A stretch of 64,000 nucleotides of DNA from Rebecca billardiae RCC1528. Taxonomy: Eukaryota > Haptophyta. Every line of letters starts with the position of its first letter. Position 1 is the first letter of the stretch. Shown here piece after piece: positions 1-11,369 of this stretch. The stretch spans positions 496,001 through 560,000 of the forward strand of contig OZ251231.1 in assembly GCA_965240325.2 (NCBI GenBank), written 5' to 3'. The translations under genes and the position numbers were made by a program. The notes beneath the pieces were generated by a model that was given only the letters and a program-made list of their open reading frames with translations, was not told the DNA's origin and ran no database searches.

Positions 1-1297
1 TTAATTACCTTGGCATCACGCGGTGCAGCTTATTTCAGATTCATGACCACTGAACCGCCGTTCAGAAAGTCGTATTCTCGACTCTAACCAGACAGTAGTA
101 CTATACTACTTCGTCATCAGATCAGTTACCGCTGATGCTACTAGCGCGCATTGTCAACCGGCTGCCAGCTCAGAGCTCTGTCACTGTCAGCGTCGGCGGG
201 TGGGGCCCGGACGCCAACTCCAACTATCTCAGGGCACTCAAATGATATTATAATGATATTAATTCCCCTTTATGGCTCTATGAGCTCACCGGGTGACCGG
301 CAGCCGAAGCCTCCAGCCCAACCCTGGCCAGCCCCCAACGATCCACCACCCCCACCCGACCTCAAACCCCAGACCGGAGACTACACCGTCCTAGTACTGA
401 CTAGATGTGTGGCGCTCCAAGAGAATGGGCAAACGTGGGAGCAGCCGGCGGGACGCCGAACGAGGGTCAGTGCGAGGGCTGTCGCAGGTGTGCCGCGCGG
501 CAGCAGCGGACAGAAAGCTGCTGGGCCATCTACAGCAGTGGCGGCGGCTTTCCGCGACCGCTCACCCCGCACTCCCAGCATTTCATGGACGATTAGTAGC
601 TGCCGCCGCGGGGTTGCGAGGCGGCAGTCGAAAGCCTGCCGATGCGACCATGCTTGACACGCCGAAACGCATGCGCGTGCTCGCCGAGCGCGAGCGCTGC
701 GAGCGGCAAGCTCTACCTGCCCCGCGAGGGGCGGAACCGCAATTCGTGACTCGGCGGCACCGGACACCCCGACTGGCCGCCGCACGGCGGCGTCGGGCTG
801 GGACCGCCTACGGTTTTGCCTCCGCGCCAAAGCAGGCAGGCAGATGCGCGCGCACGGCGGTCGCCGGGCCGCCTGCGAGCTGAAGGACACGTTGGCTCCA
901 CTTTGGGCTTCACGCCGGCGGCCACCTCGCGGTCGCGCCTCCCGGACTCACCAGCAAGGCGGGCGGCCGCGGGGCGAGAGTCCGGTAGCACGCGCTCCGT
1001 TCCCGGGTGCGATGGCGTTCTAATTATATATATATATATATATGTCCCCTTGCTATGATCATGTCAGTCTAAATACAACCAGAAAGTCCGGTTTTACCCG
1101 CGCGCCGGTCGCGTGCGCTTTGCAACCACCTCGGCAACGCTCGCCTATCTTTGGCGGAGTCAGGCTGTACAGGCTGTGGCGGCACCTGGCGGGACCAGGG
1201 GGAGAAGGCCACTGGCAGCCCGCGTGCGGCCTTCGCCTGAGCGGTCGCGCGGTCGCGCGGTGCTGGTGGCGCCGGCGCGCAGCGCGAAGGAGGCCTC
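1..1297. other. intergenic, no supported gene
   Basis: No open frame here shows a recognisable domain or clear coding texture; frames between 380 and 1000 overlap on both strands and look GC-driven. A short TA dinucleotide run lies at about 1024-1043. The 5' region of the LRR gene ends at 1297. Confidence 0.5.
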
Positions 1298-3511
1298 ATG
1301 CTCCGGAGACGATCCAGGGCCGCCGCCACCGCGGCGGGGCTCCTCGTGCTCGCCGCGTCCGCTGTGAGCGACTCGCGCAGCAAAGTCGAGCTCGCGACGA
1401 GTGCGGAGCTCTTGCAGTGCCTCGATGCCGGGTGCTCCGAGCTGGTGCTGGACGGGCGGGCGAGTGGCACGCTGCCGACCGAGCTGGGCACCATCCGTGG
1501 GCTCACCCGCCTCGAGCTGCTCGACGGCGCGCTGCATGGCAGCGTGCCGACCGAGCTCGGCCTCGCGACCGAGCTGCGCGTCCTGCGGCTCTCTGGCAAC
1601 GCGCTGAGCGGCACGGTCCCGGCGGCTCTGGGCGCGCTCGCGGCGCTAGAGAAGCTCGAGCTCGCGGCCAACCGCCTCGGCGGCAAAATCCCCACCTCGC
1701 TCGGTGCGCTCCCGCGGCTGACGTCGCTCGATCTGTCGTCGAACCGGCTGCGCGGTCGCGTGCCGCCGTCGCTCGTCGCGCGCGAGGACGGCGTGAGCGT
1801 GGCGCTCGAGTCGCTGCAGCTCGAGCACAACGTGCTCACCGGCACGCTCCCGACCGAGCTCGGCCTCGCCGCCCACCTCCGCGTCCTCGCGCTCGGCGAC
1901 AACTGGCTCTCCGGCACGCTTCCGCCGCAGCTTGGCGGCGCGCGCTCGCTGCGCCTGCTCAATGTCGCTCGCAACCGGCTGCGCGGCGCGGTGCCGGCCG
2001 AGCTGCTCGCGCTGCGTACCTCGCTCTTCGGGTGCGAGCTGACCGAGGCGCTCGCCGCCGACGTGAGCAACCGCTTCACCGCCCCGCTCCCGCCCGGACT
2101 CGCCGACTTCTGCACCGTGCTGCTCGCGGCCGAGCAGGACGAGTACGAGGTCGAATCTCGGCGCGACGAGATCGAGTCCGGGGGCGGCGGGCCGGACCCT
2201 GCGGGCGGCGGCGGCGCCGCCGCAGCGTCCGCGCGGCGCGCGCTCAAGTTCGAGAGCTCGCCACCGCCCGCCCCGCCCGCGCCGCCGAGCCCGCCGGCCA
2301 CCGCCGGCGACGACCCTCTCTTCACAGGGGGTGACGGGCGCCGGTACGAAGTGACGGGCGAGGCGCGCGCGGTGCTCAACGTCATCTCGACGGCCTCGGT
2401 GCAGCTGCACGCGCGGTTCGAGGGCGTGCCGCCGCGCTTCGCCGTGCACGACCTGACGAAGACCGTACTCGGCGACATCGGCGTCGCCCTGCGAATAGCC
2501 AGCGCACGGACAGCCGCCGCCGCTCCGGCGGGCGGCGCCGGTGACGCCACCGCCACGGAGGCGGCCGCCCGCGGCGCGGCTTCCGCCGCCGCCGCCGCTG
2601 CGGCCCCGGCCTCGGCGGGCAGCCAGCCGATGCGTGCGCCACCCGGCGTGGAGGACGAGCGTATCGTGCGCGTGCTCTTCGCCCTCGACGGCCGCTCGAG
2701 CCAGCTCGACGGCGCGCCGCTCGCGCTGGGCGTGCACGCGCTCGGACAGCCTCAGCCTGCGGCCTCGGAGCGGCCGACGCGCGAGCGGCCTGCGCCGTCG
2801 GAATCGCCGCGGCTGCTGCTGACCCATGAGCGGTACGTGTGCGAGAGGGCGACCGGCGGCTGTTGGTGGGACGGCGGTGCGGCGGCTCGCGGTGCCGGCG
2901 TGCCGTCGGAGCCCGCCGACACGCGGCTGCGCCGGCTCGTCGTCAACGGCACCGGCTGGTCGCTCACGCTCACGCGCCAGCAGGTGCTCGCCCAACTGCC
3001 CGCGCCCATCGGCGCTAAGCTGGAGGCGTGTGCGCACGCGCGCGCGCGCGGAGGCGGCGGCTGCGAGCGCGAGCTCGCGGCGGTCCTGATCCACGGTGCC
3101 GCCGCGGACGCGGGCGACGTGTTCGGGTACATGGATGTCGCGTTCGCGCTCGACGGCGGGGCGGAGAGCTGCTCGGCAGCGGCGGTACACGGGCTGCTCG
3201 GCCAGCGCACGTGCGCCACGGGCGCGGCGCACGGCCGCGCCGCCGGCGGGGCGCACCGCGGCGACCGCGACCGCGGCAGTGCGAGCAGCAGCCGCGGCGG
3301 CGACGGCGCATCTGCGGATGCGCCGCCGCAGGGCGAAGGCTTCATCGAGGGCAGCTGGCGCGACTACATCGTGCCCTCCGGCTCCCTCTGGGGTGACGGC
3401 CACTTGTTCGATCTGTTTGGCCGCGCCGGCGCGCGGGCATCCGCCGTCTCGAGCGGCGCGCAGCGGCCGCTGCCGAGCTCGGAGCTGCCGCCGGCGGGCA
3501 TTGTAGCATGA
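1298..3511 (+). CDS. secreted leucine-rich-repeat protein
   Basis: Single-exon 737-residue protein. Residues 1-24 form a signal peptide (Arg-rich start, then AAGLLVLAASAVS). Residues about 45-245 hold plant-type LRRs with the pattern LxGxxPxxLGxLxxLxxLxLxxNxL. A Ser/Pro-rich spacer (PPPAPPAPPSPP) near residue 320 separates them from a C-terminal region. That region opens GGDGRRYEVTG and ends around residues 680-700 with FIEGSWRDYIVP and GDGHLFDLFG. I infer an extracellular or wall-associated binding protein; plant-type LRRs usually bind ligands or other proteins. The C-terminal module is not recognised with confidence, although its opening resembles the root-cap/VWD-like style. The start at 1298 is an ATG followed at once by the signal sequence. 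No transmembrane anchor is seen after the signal peptide. A decayed copy of the last part of this gene lies 2.3 kb downstream. Confidence 0.8.
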   Translation: MLRRRSRAAATAAGLLVLAASAVSDSRSKVELATSAELLQCLDAGCSELVLDGRASGTLPTELGTIRGLTRLELLDGALHGSVPTELGLATELRVLRLSGNALSGTVPAALGALAALEKLELAANRLGGKIPTSLGALPRLTSLDLSSNRLRGRVPPSLVAREDGVSVALESLQLEHNVLTGTLPTELGLAAHLRVLALGDNWLSGTLPPQLGGARSLRLLNVARNRLRGAVPAELLALRTSLFGCELTEALAADVSNRFTAPLPPGLADFCTVLLAAEQDEYEVESRRDEIESGGGGPDPAGGGGAAAASARRALKFESSPPPAPPAPPSPPATAGDDPLFTGGDGRRYEVTGEARAVLNVISTASVQLHARFEGVPPRFAVHDLTKTVLGDIGVALRIASARTAAAAPAGGAGDATATEAAARGAASAAAAAAAPASAGSQPMRAPPGVEDERIVRVLFALDGRSSQLDGAPLALGVHALGQPQPAASERPTRERPAPSESPRLLLTHERYVCERATGGCWWDGGAAARGAGVPSEPADTRLRRLVVNGTGWSLTLTRQQVLAQLPAPIGAKLEACAHARARGGGGCERELAAVLIHGAAADAGDVFGYMDVAFALDGGAESCSAAAVHGLLGQRTCATGAAHGRAAGGAHRGDRDRGSASSSRGGDGASADAPPQGEGFIEGSWRDYIVPSGSLWGDGHLFDLFGRAGARASAVSSGAQRPLPSSELPPAGIVA

Positions 3512-5667
3512 TGCGTGCGGCCTGGCCCGGGCGGCGAGCACGTACGTGCGTGTCGTGCCGTGCGCCGTCGGGTGTCGTCGCGGGTCCGCCCGCGCGAGCC
3601 TGTCGGCACCCTCGATCGCTGCGGCGCTGTGCATCCGCTGCCACGTGACCTGATTAAGAGATTGCCTGAGGCCCTTATTAGTGGCCGACTGGCCGACTGG
3701 CGTCGCGTGGCGTCGGCGGGCTCGGCGGCGCGAGCAGCTGCGGCTACAGGTCAGTCGTCACGGGCGGCCGGGCGTCGGCCGGAGATTTCTGATGAATCTA
3801 CATAGGGGGTCCAGCACACCAAAATAAAATCGAAAAAATGCCTCGACGGGTTTTCAAGTGGAGTGAGCGCGAGTTTCGCCATAAATTCGAGCGCCGCGAG
3901 CGTACGCGGCGAGCTGCCGGGTCGGGCTGTTCAGTGGGCTGGCGGCGACGGAGATGCACGACTGGACGGTCACCACCACCGTCGCCTCGGCGCGACAGAG
4001 CGCGTACGAGCGTCGAGAGCGCCCGATCGAGCGAGTCTACGTGACCACCATGAAGTCCCCGGACATATCGGTCGCCGGCGTCGGACATTGAAACCGCGAG
4101 GTTGCACGCGTGCCAGTGCGTTCAAGCTGGCTCATGCGCTCGAGATGGAGGAGGGTGCTCCCCTTGCAGGTGATGCGCGCGCGCCGCGCACGCATACGGT
4201 GCGCATACGCGGTCCCCAACACATACTCCTTCCATGTGTAGCGTTCCTGCGCACGTACCTGCCCCCCTGATGGCCCCGCGGTACTCCCGCGCGCATGCTT
4301 TCCACTGCCGCATTCACTCATGCAGGCGTTGGCGAGCGCGCGCCGTCGCGTGTGCTGCCTCTCTCCGACGCCGATACGCTGAATGTAATCATCATGATGC
4401 CTGCCGCTAGTTTCTTACCGGTGCCGGCTGCGCGAGCGCATCAACCTCCTCTCGCTGGGCGATGTCCGCGCGCTCTAGCAACAACTCAAGGCACACGAGA
4501 ACGCCACGGTGCTCAGGATGGACCCAGCTCGGCAAGGATGGCCTGTTGAACAAGAAGGTGGTGCACTACTGGTTTGAATCTCTCGCGTTCCGCCTCGAGT
4601 GGCCGCTTCCTTGGCCCTGCCTGTTCTCTGTGCACGGCCGAGGCGCACGCCTGGATAGTGGGGCTGCAGCACGGATGTGCGAAGCAAAGAACGCGCACGG
4701 ACGTCACGCTCACCGCGGAGCAGGCGCGCGACGCCGAGCCCGCCGGCGCCATCACGGCCGCCAACAGCCGCGCAGGCACATCCGAGGCCAAGGCGCGGCG
4801 TGAGGATCTGGCGGCGATCACAGCGGAGCAGCGCGCGGACCGCACTATGGTCAAGGCGGTGAGCACGGCGGGCGTGGCAGCAGAGTCAGAGAGCGCGAAG
4901 CTCGCCGCCGAGCAGCTCGCCGAGCCGGAGGCCGCCTCGGTGGCTGGCCGCTGCAGCCGCGGTAATCGTAGACCGGTGGTGGCCTCGCATGGGCTCATGG
5001 GCTGGGGTAGGACGACTGGCGACGCGGCGCCGGTGCCGGCTGAGTCGCCAGTGTTGCGACCGAGCCCGCATATTCATCTCCGGCGCCCGTATTCGAACGT
5101 ACCCACATATATAGACATTGATTTGAATACATATGGACTCGCATCGACCGTTAGTATGTACGGGTACACACATGCTCATATTTACGGGTATCTATCTGTA
5201 TTTAAATGGGTAACATGCTCGATCTTGCTGCTGTTTCTCCTGAATTTCTACGCGCCCAGCATGGTGCGCCAAATATTCAGTCGCTGCATCATAAATTCAT
5301 TCGACTGAGTGGCAACGGTTGTCAATAAGTACTACCGACCGCATTCCGTCATCTAGCCGCCATCACGGGTGGGTACCACTTCGCTGAATCTCTATGTGAC
5401 ACTAAGTGGCCGGCAGCGCGCCCGCACGACGGCGCGACGGCACGCGGAGTCGGTTTTGAGTGCTTCTGACGGCTGGGCTGGGCTGGGGGGCATACTAGAG
5501 GGCACTTCAACAGGCGACAGCCTCGACAGACACCTACATGGCAGGCCTGTCGAATACCCCCAACCGCTAGGCTGAGGGCCTGGACCCCCTAATCTACATC
5601 ATGATCATAACGCGCACTATGTGACTGATGAGACATGAGTGATGACGATGCTGGCTTCATCTGAGTT
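3512..5667. other. intergenic between LRR gene and its partial copy
   Basis: Positions 3597-3800 are the 3' flank of the LRR gene and form part of the segment duplicated downstream. An open frame at 4574-5308 contains an Ala/Glu-rich stretch (for example LAAITAEQRADR) that could be a fragment of a coiled-coil protein. It has no clean start and no recognised domain, so no gene is called. Confidence 0.4.
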
Positions 5668-6060
5668 CATCGAGGGCAGCTGCCGCTGGCGCCGACTACA
5701 CGCCGACTCATCGTGCCCTCCGGCTCCCTCTGGGGTGACGGCTGCCACTTGTTCGATCTGTTTGGCCGCGGCGCCGGCGTCAGCGACAGCGGCGCGCAGC
5801 GCACCCTCGATAGTCGCCGTGCCGCGGCGCTGTGCATCCGCTGCCACGTGACCTGATTAAGCTAAGAGATTGCCCGAGGCCCCGAGTGGCCGACTGGCCG
5901 ACTGGCGTCGCGTGGCGTCGGCGGGCTCGGCGGCGCGAGCAGCTGCGGCTTTTAAAGACAGGAGTCCGCCCGGAGTTATAATCGACTCAGTGGCGTCAGG
6001 CCGGCTCACCGTCACTAGGCGGGCGGCTGTCGGCCGGAGATTTCTGATGAGTGATGTGAT
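5668..6060 (+). pseudogene. decayed partial copy of LRR gene 3' end and flank
   Basis: Positions 5668-5780 match the C-terminal coding part of the LRR gene (about 3340-3445), including the segment for IVPSGSLWGD. Positions 5797-6050 match the flank at 3597-3800. About 140 bp present in the original, including the stop codon, are missing between the two blocks. The copy carries several 4-10 bp insertions that repeat neighbouring bases, for example gattaagCTAAGagatt where the original has gattaagagatt. The reading frame is destroyed, so this is a non-functional duplicate. Confidence 0.75.
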
Positions 6061-6117
6061 GATGAACTCTGCCACTACGCTACAATGTGATGATGCGTGA
6101 GTGACGATGAATCACGA

Positions 6118-6326
<209 letters not shown>

Positions 6327-6562
6327 ATAATATAGTCGTCTAATGATGACTAAGCTAGCTACTGAGTACTGGGACCGGAGACTCCGACCTAGTGGCTAGT
6401 GGACTGGGACTTGAGCTATATATATTGATTATTATTGGCCCGGAAGTGTATCTGATGTCTAGTGTCTATCACTTATCAGAGTATTACATCAGACAGAATC
6501 ATGCGCGCATATTGATATTATCGTCATGATCATCATCACTGCCATGCATATCAGCCGATGAT

Positions 6563-6600
6563 CGCTGCGTTCCTGAGCCGCAGCGCCAGAATTACGCGAG
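6563..6600 (+). repeat. left terminal inverted repeat of 2.9 kb interval
   Basis: 38 bp beginning cgctgcgttcctgagcc. It is the reverse complement of 9430-9467 with one mismatch (g/c at the eighteenth base). Similarity stops abruptly on both sides. Confidence 0.85.
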
Positions 6601-9429
6601 ATCAGAGAACCTTTCTTTCATCCCACGCGCGCCATTGGTCGAGACGTCGCTGAAGGGGGCCGAAAGTTGAGCAGCGGGTAACCTTCTGTTAATGACGTGA
6701 GTAAGTCTCGCCGTAGTGGGCCCAAAATTGCAACCTATGACTTTCGCTTGATCGAATAATCTCTCGAACATCTGCCCCGAAGCGTCGCTTTTGTGAGGAT
6801 ACACAGCAGCATCTCTCCATCGGTTGATCCTGCAGGCCCTCAACGCTCCTAGACCCTTCGTCGGCGGACGATCTACGAGTGGCGAGGCGACGCCTCCCCG
6901 GCACACTAGTACGAGGTCGATGGCGAACAAACGCTCGTGCACGGACTAGGGGATGTTTGAGTGCGCGTAGCCTCGCTCGATACGACTGCGGGCAGGCGCG
7001 GCCGACGCAGTCCCGGCAGCTCCTGTTGTTTCTGCCTGCCACACCTGCGCCGTTCATCATCCGTGCCGCGCGTGGCCCGACAACTTGCCAGCGCCGCCGA
7101 CAAGTTGGTGATCGAAGGGCGCGATTTGAAGGTTCAGCCACCACTCAGGTGGGCATCCCGGGCCCACTTTGAGTTGTCTTCGATGCTGCCCACCGCGCTG
7201 CTCTCGACAGCCTGCGTGCCCTCGTGACAGCGCGCGCGTCCCGGCAGCTGCACGGTGCGGCATGTCGGCATGGCTTGCTCAGTCGCTCTTCATCTCTGCA
7301 GTGCAGAGGATGGGCCACAGCGATTACAGCGATATTGCGGTCGGTGGCAACGAGCATACTTCTCATGACCGCCGCCGCCGCGTGCCGCAGCTACCCGCCA
7401 CCGGACGTGCTGCATCACACGTCGATGCTCATGGCTCATTAGACAGGATCTCACGCTCATCTGTGGGCACCGTTGTACGTGCGGCATGGCAAAGCCCTAC
7501 TGACTTGGATGTGTGGATGCGTCGGCACGGCGGCAGTCGTCAGTGGCAGTGCTTGGCTCTGTGTCGCAGACGTGGCGCGGCGCCTGGCGCAGTCACGACG
7601 CACTCGTTGACCGGGCCACGCGCTGTCTCGGACACTGGACGGCGCGGCTCCGAGCAACACTCGCTCGCCGCTGGGCCTGGGCCTGCCGGCCCACAGGGCC
7701 TGGGCCGCCTCTGCCCACGCCGAGGCCTGGCCTAAGACGGTAAGACCCCGGGTCACATAGCACGACGGCTCAGTGCCGCTGCCCTCTGGACCAGTGGCGG
7801 TGCTGCTCTGCCGGCTCGGGGCGACCCGCTCGCGCCGCGGGCCGTGGCAGCGCTCATCGACTCAAACGTGCCGCCGACTCGCGCTCAGCTTCATGGCTGA
7901 CGGGCTGCGCGAAGCGTCGGCGCTACCGAGAACAGTCGTGCGCCCTACCCTCTATGCGCCTGCGATCATACGTACTCCGAAGCAGCGCCAGACATGGACG
8001 GTGGGCGGTCTCAGCGCCGCGGCGGCACCGCGGGGCGCGCAGCGCATCGGTGCGCGCCCGGTCATGCATCACCGCGAGCCGCAGAGTCTGAGCCCGAGGA
8101 GGCGGAAGACGGCCGGACTCCGGTGGCGCCGCTGGAATGTCACATGTGGTGCGGTTCATCGGAGTCAGGATATTCGATCACAGACACGGTCGTCACTACG
8201 GTACAGTCGTCATCATGCATTTAGCGCAGCATGCCGCGTATACTGTAGCGTGACTCACCTTATTGGGTCCGCGGGCGCGTGCTGACTGCTGCATCATCAG
8301 TATTCAGCCGTGCGCATAATATGGCAATGCTGTCAAGTGTCAGCATCAGCTGCGCGCGCACGGACAGACGGTCAACGGAACCTTAGCCGCGTGCCCGTTA
8401 GTGAATAGTGCGGACGGTCCGCAGTATCGAGTGATGAGCAGTAGTCTTATAAAGCCCCGCGCCCGGTATTCGTACCGAGGCTCCTGTAGTAAATGTTGCA
8501 GTGACTGGGCCCGGCGGGCGTGCGCCGGCAACACGCCGACGGCTGACCCGGCTACGCCTCCAGTCTGAGTCGCAGATTACGGGCGCCCGCGCACTGGCAG
8601 CGGTCGAGCCGACTGGATTGTCAGAGTTAGTCAGCGAGTCGAGCCGCGGGCGCCGGCCAAGGCGGTACGGGCGGTACAGGCATTGCGTGCGCTCGCGTGC
8701 AGCCCCCGGAGCCAGCCTGGGGCTCCGAAGGTGTGCTTGCAGCTGGTGCGTGACCTTACGAGTACTGCACACCGCTTGTTGACACTGCACGCCAAGCCGA
8801 TCGAAGGCACAACGTGAGGATGTGAACTGGCGGCAGCTTTCTGCGGATCTGGGCCGTGACCTCTGTAGGCGCGTGGGCACAGAGTGTCCGACGGCGAGGA
8901 AAGAGCTCGAGTGGCCGCTATCGGGGCCGAATAGGAAACGTGCGACTCGCCGTACATCGCACGCCGACTGCTGGCAGGCTCGCCCCCCCCGCCCGCACCT
9001 GCACGATCAGCGTCAGGAGCAATGATTGCGGAGTGCGCATTAGCCGCAGAAGAGGACCAGGTGCGCACGCGCGTGTGCAAGCAAAGGGCGACGCCCAATG
9101 TGGACCTACGAAGGTGTGCACGCGGCTGACACTGAGCGCTGATGTCCCTGGACCCGCGCGAGAGCTCCTCAGCCACGCCAGCAATGTCGCAGAGACTCTC
9201 TGGCGGCCTGGCCTGGCCGGGCTGCGTTCGAAGCCCTGCCGCCCGCCGACGACCGGCGACAAAACACTCTCGTCTTGGCCTCTTGAACCCTCGGTGGCAA
9301 TCTCTCGCGATCTGCCTCGCCCGCATAGCACGGCTTTGGGCTCGTTCGCTCATCAATCGAAGACCGCCAACCGATGCGGGTGCGCTGAAAATGCGATTCT
9401 TCGTATGTGAACAATTCCGCGGCTTTATT

Positions 9430-9467
9430 CTCGCGTAATTCTGGCGCTGGGGCTCAGGAACGCAGCG
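9430..9467 (-). repeat. right terminal inverted repeat of 2.9 kb interval
   Basis: 38 bp beginning ctcgcgtaattctggcg. It pairs with 6563-6600 with a single mismatch. Confidence 0.85.
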
Positions 9468-9876
9468 CACTCGGATCAGGATTCAGGTGATCAGCTACTA
9501 CCTAGAGAGTATAGAGTGATGGCGCGGGACTCTGGCTCTGCAGCCGCCTGGATGATGGAGATTCAGCGCCTGGGAGCACCGGCCGCGCCGCGCCGCCCGC
9601 GCCCGCGGGTGCCGGCAGGCTGTCGCTGTCCCGCAGAGTCCCAGACGCCGACGGGGCGGCAGACGTCCAGACGTGCCACGTGGGCGTGGCCGCCGAGGCG
9701 GCCCGCGCGCGGCGCCGCCCCGCGGCCCGCCCCGTCAGCCGTCTCCTGCGGGCACGAATAAATAGCTGTCACAGTAGGCACATGCTGTCAAGGATGTGGG
9801 CCAGCCCAACGAGGGCCATCAGCGCCGGGTGTCGGCACCCGCGCGCTGCTAGCGGGCCGCGCCCGGCAGCATTCGA
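9468..9876. other. intergenic, no supported gene
   Basis: GC-rich sequence downstream of the GAF-like gene on the minus strand; it may include that gene's 3' UTR. No frame with recognisable coding content was seen. Confidence 0.5.
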
Positions 9877-10919
9877 TCACTCGGGCGCGGCCTCCGCGGC
9901 AGCCGGGTCGTGATCGTCGCCCGCTGCCGCTGGCGCTGCACCGCCGACACCTTGCCGCAGTGGCGGCGCGGCAGTGGGCTCGAGTGGCGGCTGTTTCGGC
10001 GCGTCGGGCGTCGGGGCGTCATGGCGGTACTCGGGCGCGGTCTCCCACGTGCTGCGCGTGCCGTACTCGAGGATGCCGTTCTCGAAGACCGCGAATGCGA
10101 TGGAGTGCACGCCGTGGTACACGGTGAGCTGCTGCCGCAGGAACCGCCGGATGTCAAGCCCCTGCGCGTCCTTGACGGCGAAGTTGCTCTTGCTCACCCA
10201 CGCGCGGCCGATCGCGCCGACGCCCGGCGTGAAGGTGAAGGTGCTCGACTTGCGCATGAGCGCGCCATCGATCGAGGCATACATCTGGCACTTGAGCTCG
10301 TCGACCGCGGAAAAGTGCAGCCAGAAGATTGCTGCGAAAGGCAGGGCGGCGCGGCGCCGCGCACGCGTGGTTGGCCGGCCGCGTGCGGGCCGCGGGCCTG
10401 CGCTTCCGCGCGAGGCGCGGGCGCGGTCGCACCGTACTCCGCGCCCGTCGTCGACATGACCCGTTGAAGGGCTTCCTCTGTCGCCTCGAAGGGCACCAGA
10501 GAAGCCTGCCTCGCCGCTGTCGTGGCGGCCCCGCCGCCGCCGCCCTGGAGGCAGGCGGGCGGCTCCTCCCACCGCTTGCGCGAGCCGACCTCGAGCACAC
10601 CGTCCGCGCGGGGCGCCATGGCGATCGATCTGATGCGATAGTACGTCGCGAGCTTCGCGCGCCAGAAGAGCTTCGTGTCCATCCCGATCGCGTCCTGCGC
10701 AAAGTACGGCTGTCGCGACTCCCACGTCGCGCCGACCGCGCCCTCGCCGGGCTTGAAGGTGAAGTCGCGCGAGTCCTCCATCGCGCTGCCGTCGATGCTG
10801 GCGTACTTTGCGCACGTGAGCACGCCCTGCTCTGCGCCCCACGCCCAGAAGATGGCGTAGTCGGCATGAGCCGCCGCCATCACCTCCTCCAGATCGCGGT
10901 CGTCCATCATCCCGGGCAT
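9877..10919 (-). CDS. protein with two tandem GAF-like modules (2 exons)
   Basis: Model: exon 1 10919-10433, intron 10432-10332 (101 bp, GTGCGA donor, pyrimidine-rich acceptor ending TTTCGCAG), exon 2 10331-9877. The spliced frame is 942 nt, 313 residues. The splice joins GAEY to AIFW, giving YAIFWLHF, which mirrors DYAIFWAWG of the first module. This internal repeat is strong support for the junction. Both modules share ASIDG, FTFxPGxGAxGxxW, FAxDAxGxD and RSIAxA followed by GxLExG, as in GAF-like sensory folds and the N-terminal domain of plant MYC-type bHLH factors. No DNA-binding or catalytic domain follows; the C-terminus is Pro/Ala-rich. Ligand and role are unknown; a soluble small-molecule or redox sensor is plausible. 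The ATG at 10919 is the first in frame. Confidence 0.7.
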
Positions 10920-11369
10920 TGCTCACCAGCAATAGTTGCCCACCGGGTACGCACCGGGTGACGATTCGACGAAGCGATGCAAGAATAAGAGACGCACACA
11001 GCTCAGGACAGTATTACCTGTGTCGTTAAATAATAGAATGAGTATAATATTGTACGTGGAACGTCGCGGCCGGCGGCGGCCTGAGAATCCGATATCACGC
11101 AGATTCCCCCCGGCGTCGTCAGCAGACGATGGAGACCGGACGATGGAGATCGAGGGTGCGGCTGCGGCACGGTGCCAGCAAGGGCCCCTTCACCCCAGTG
11201 CGGCAGTCGTCAGTCGTACGCCTACGCAGTGGCGGGTGGAACCCCATGACTCCATGAGCAGATATGACATTACCGGTCATCTGAATCGTCGGCGGCGTTG
11301 TCCCGAATACAACGCGGTCACCGATCCGACTGTGCCCGGGTCTCGGACTCGTGACTGCGGCAAGACTGG
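10920..11369. other. intergenic between GAF-like and protease genes
   Basis: It holds the upstream region of the GAF-like gene and the 3' flank of the metalloprotease gene, both on the minus strand. No other feature is supported. Confidence 0.5.

Larger units (their letters stand above)
6563..9467. mobile_element. putative TIR DNA transposon, 2905 bp, non-autonomous
   Basis: The interval is bounded by 38-bp inverted repeats at 6563-6600 and 9430-9467. I recognise no transposase: all internal frames are short, overlap on both strands and carry no DDE-type motif. I could not identify a convincing target-site duplication in the flanks. A non-autonomous or degenerate DNA transposon is the simplest reading. 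An inverted segmental duplication is the alternative. Confidence 0.5.

Noticed and set aside
4574-5308. 244-residue open frame with Ala/Glu-rich part
   Set aside because: No clean start or known domain, and the second half becomes AT-rich and non-coding in texture.
6812-6836. ggttgatcctgc, matching the start of 18S rRNA
   Set aside because: Only about 12 bases match and no further small-subunit rRNA sequence follows.
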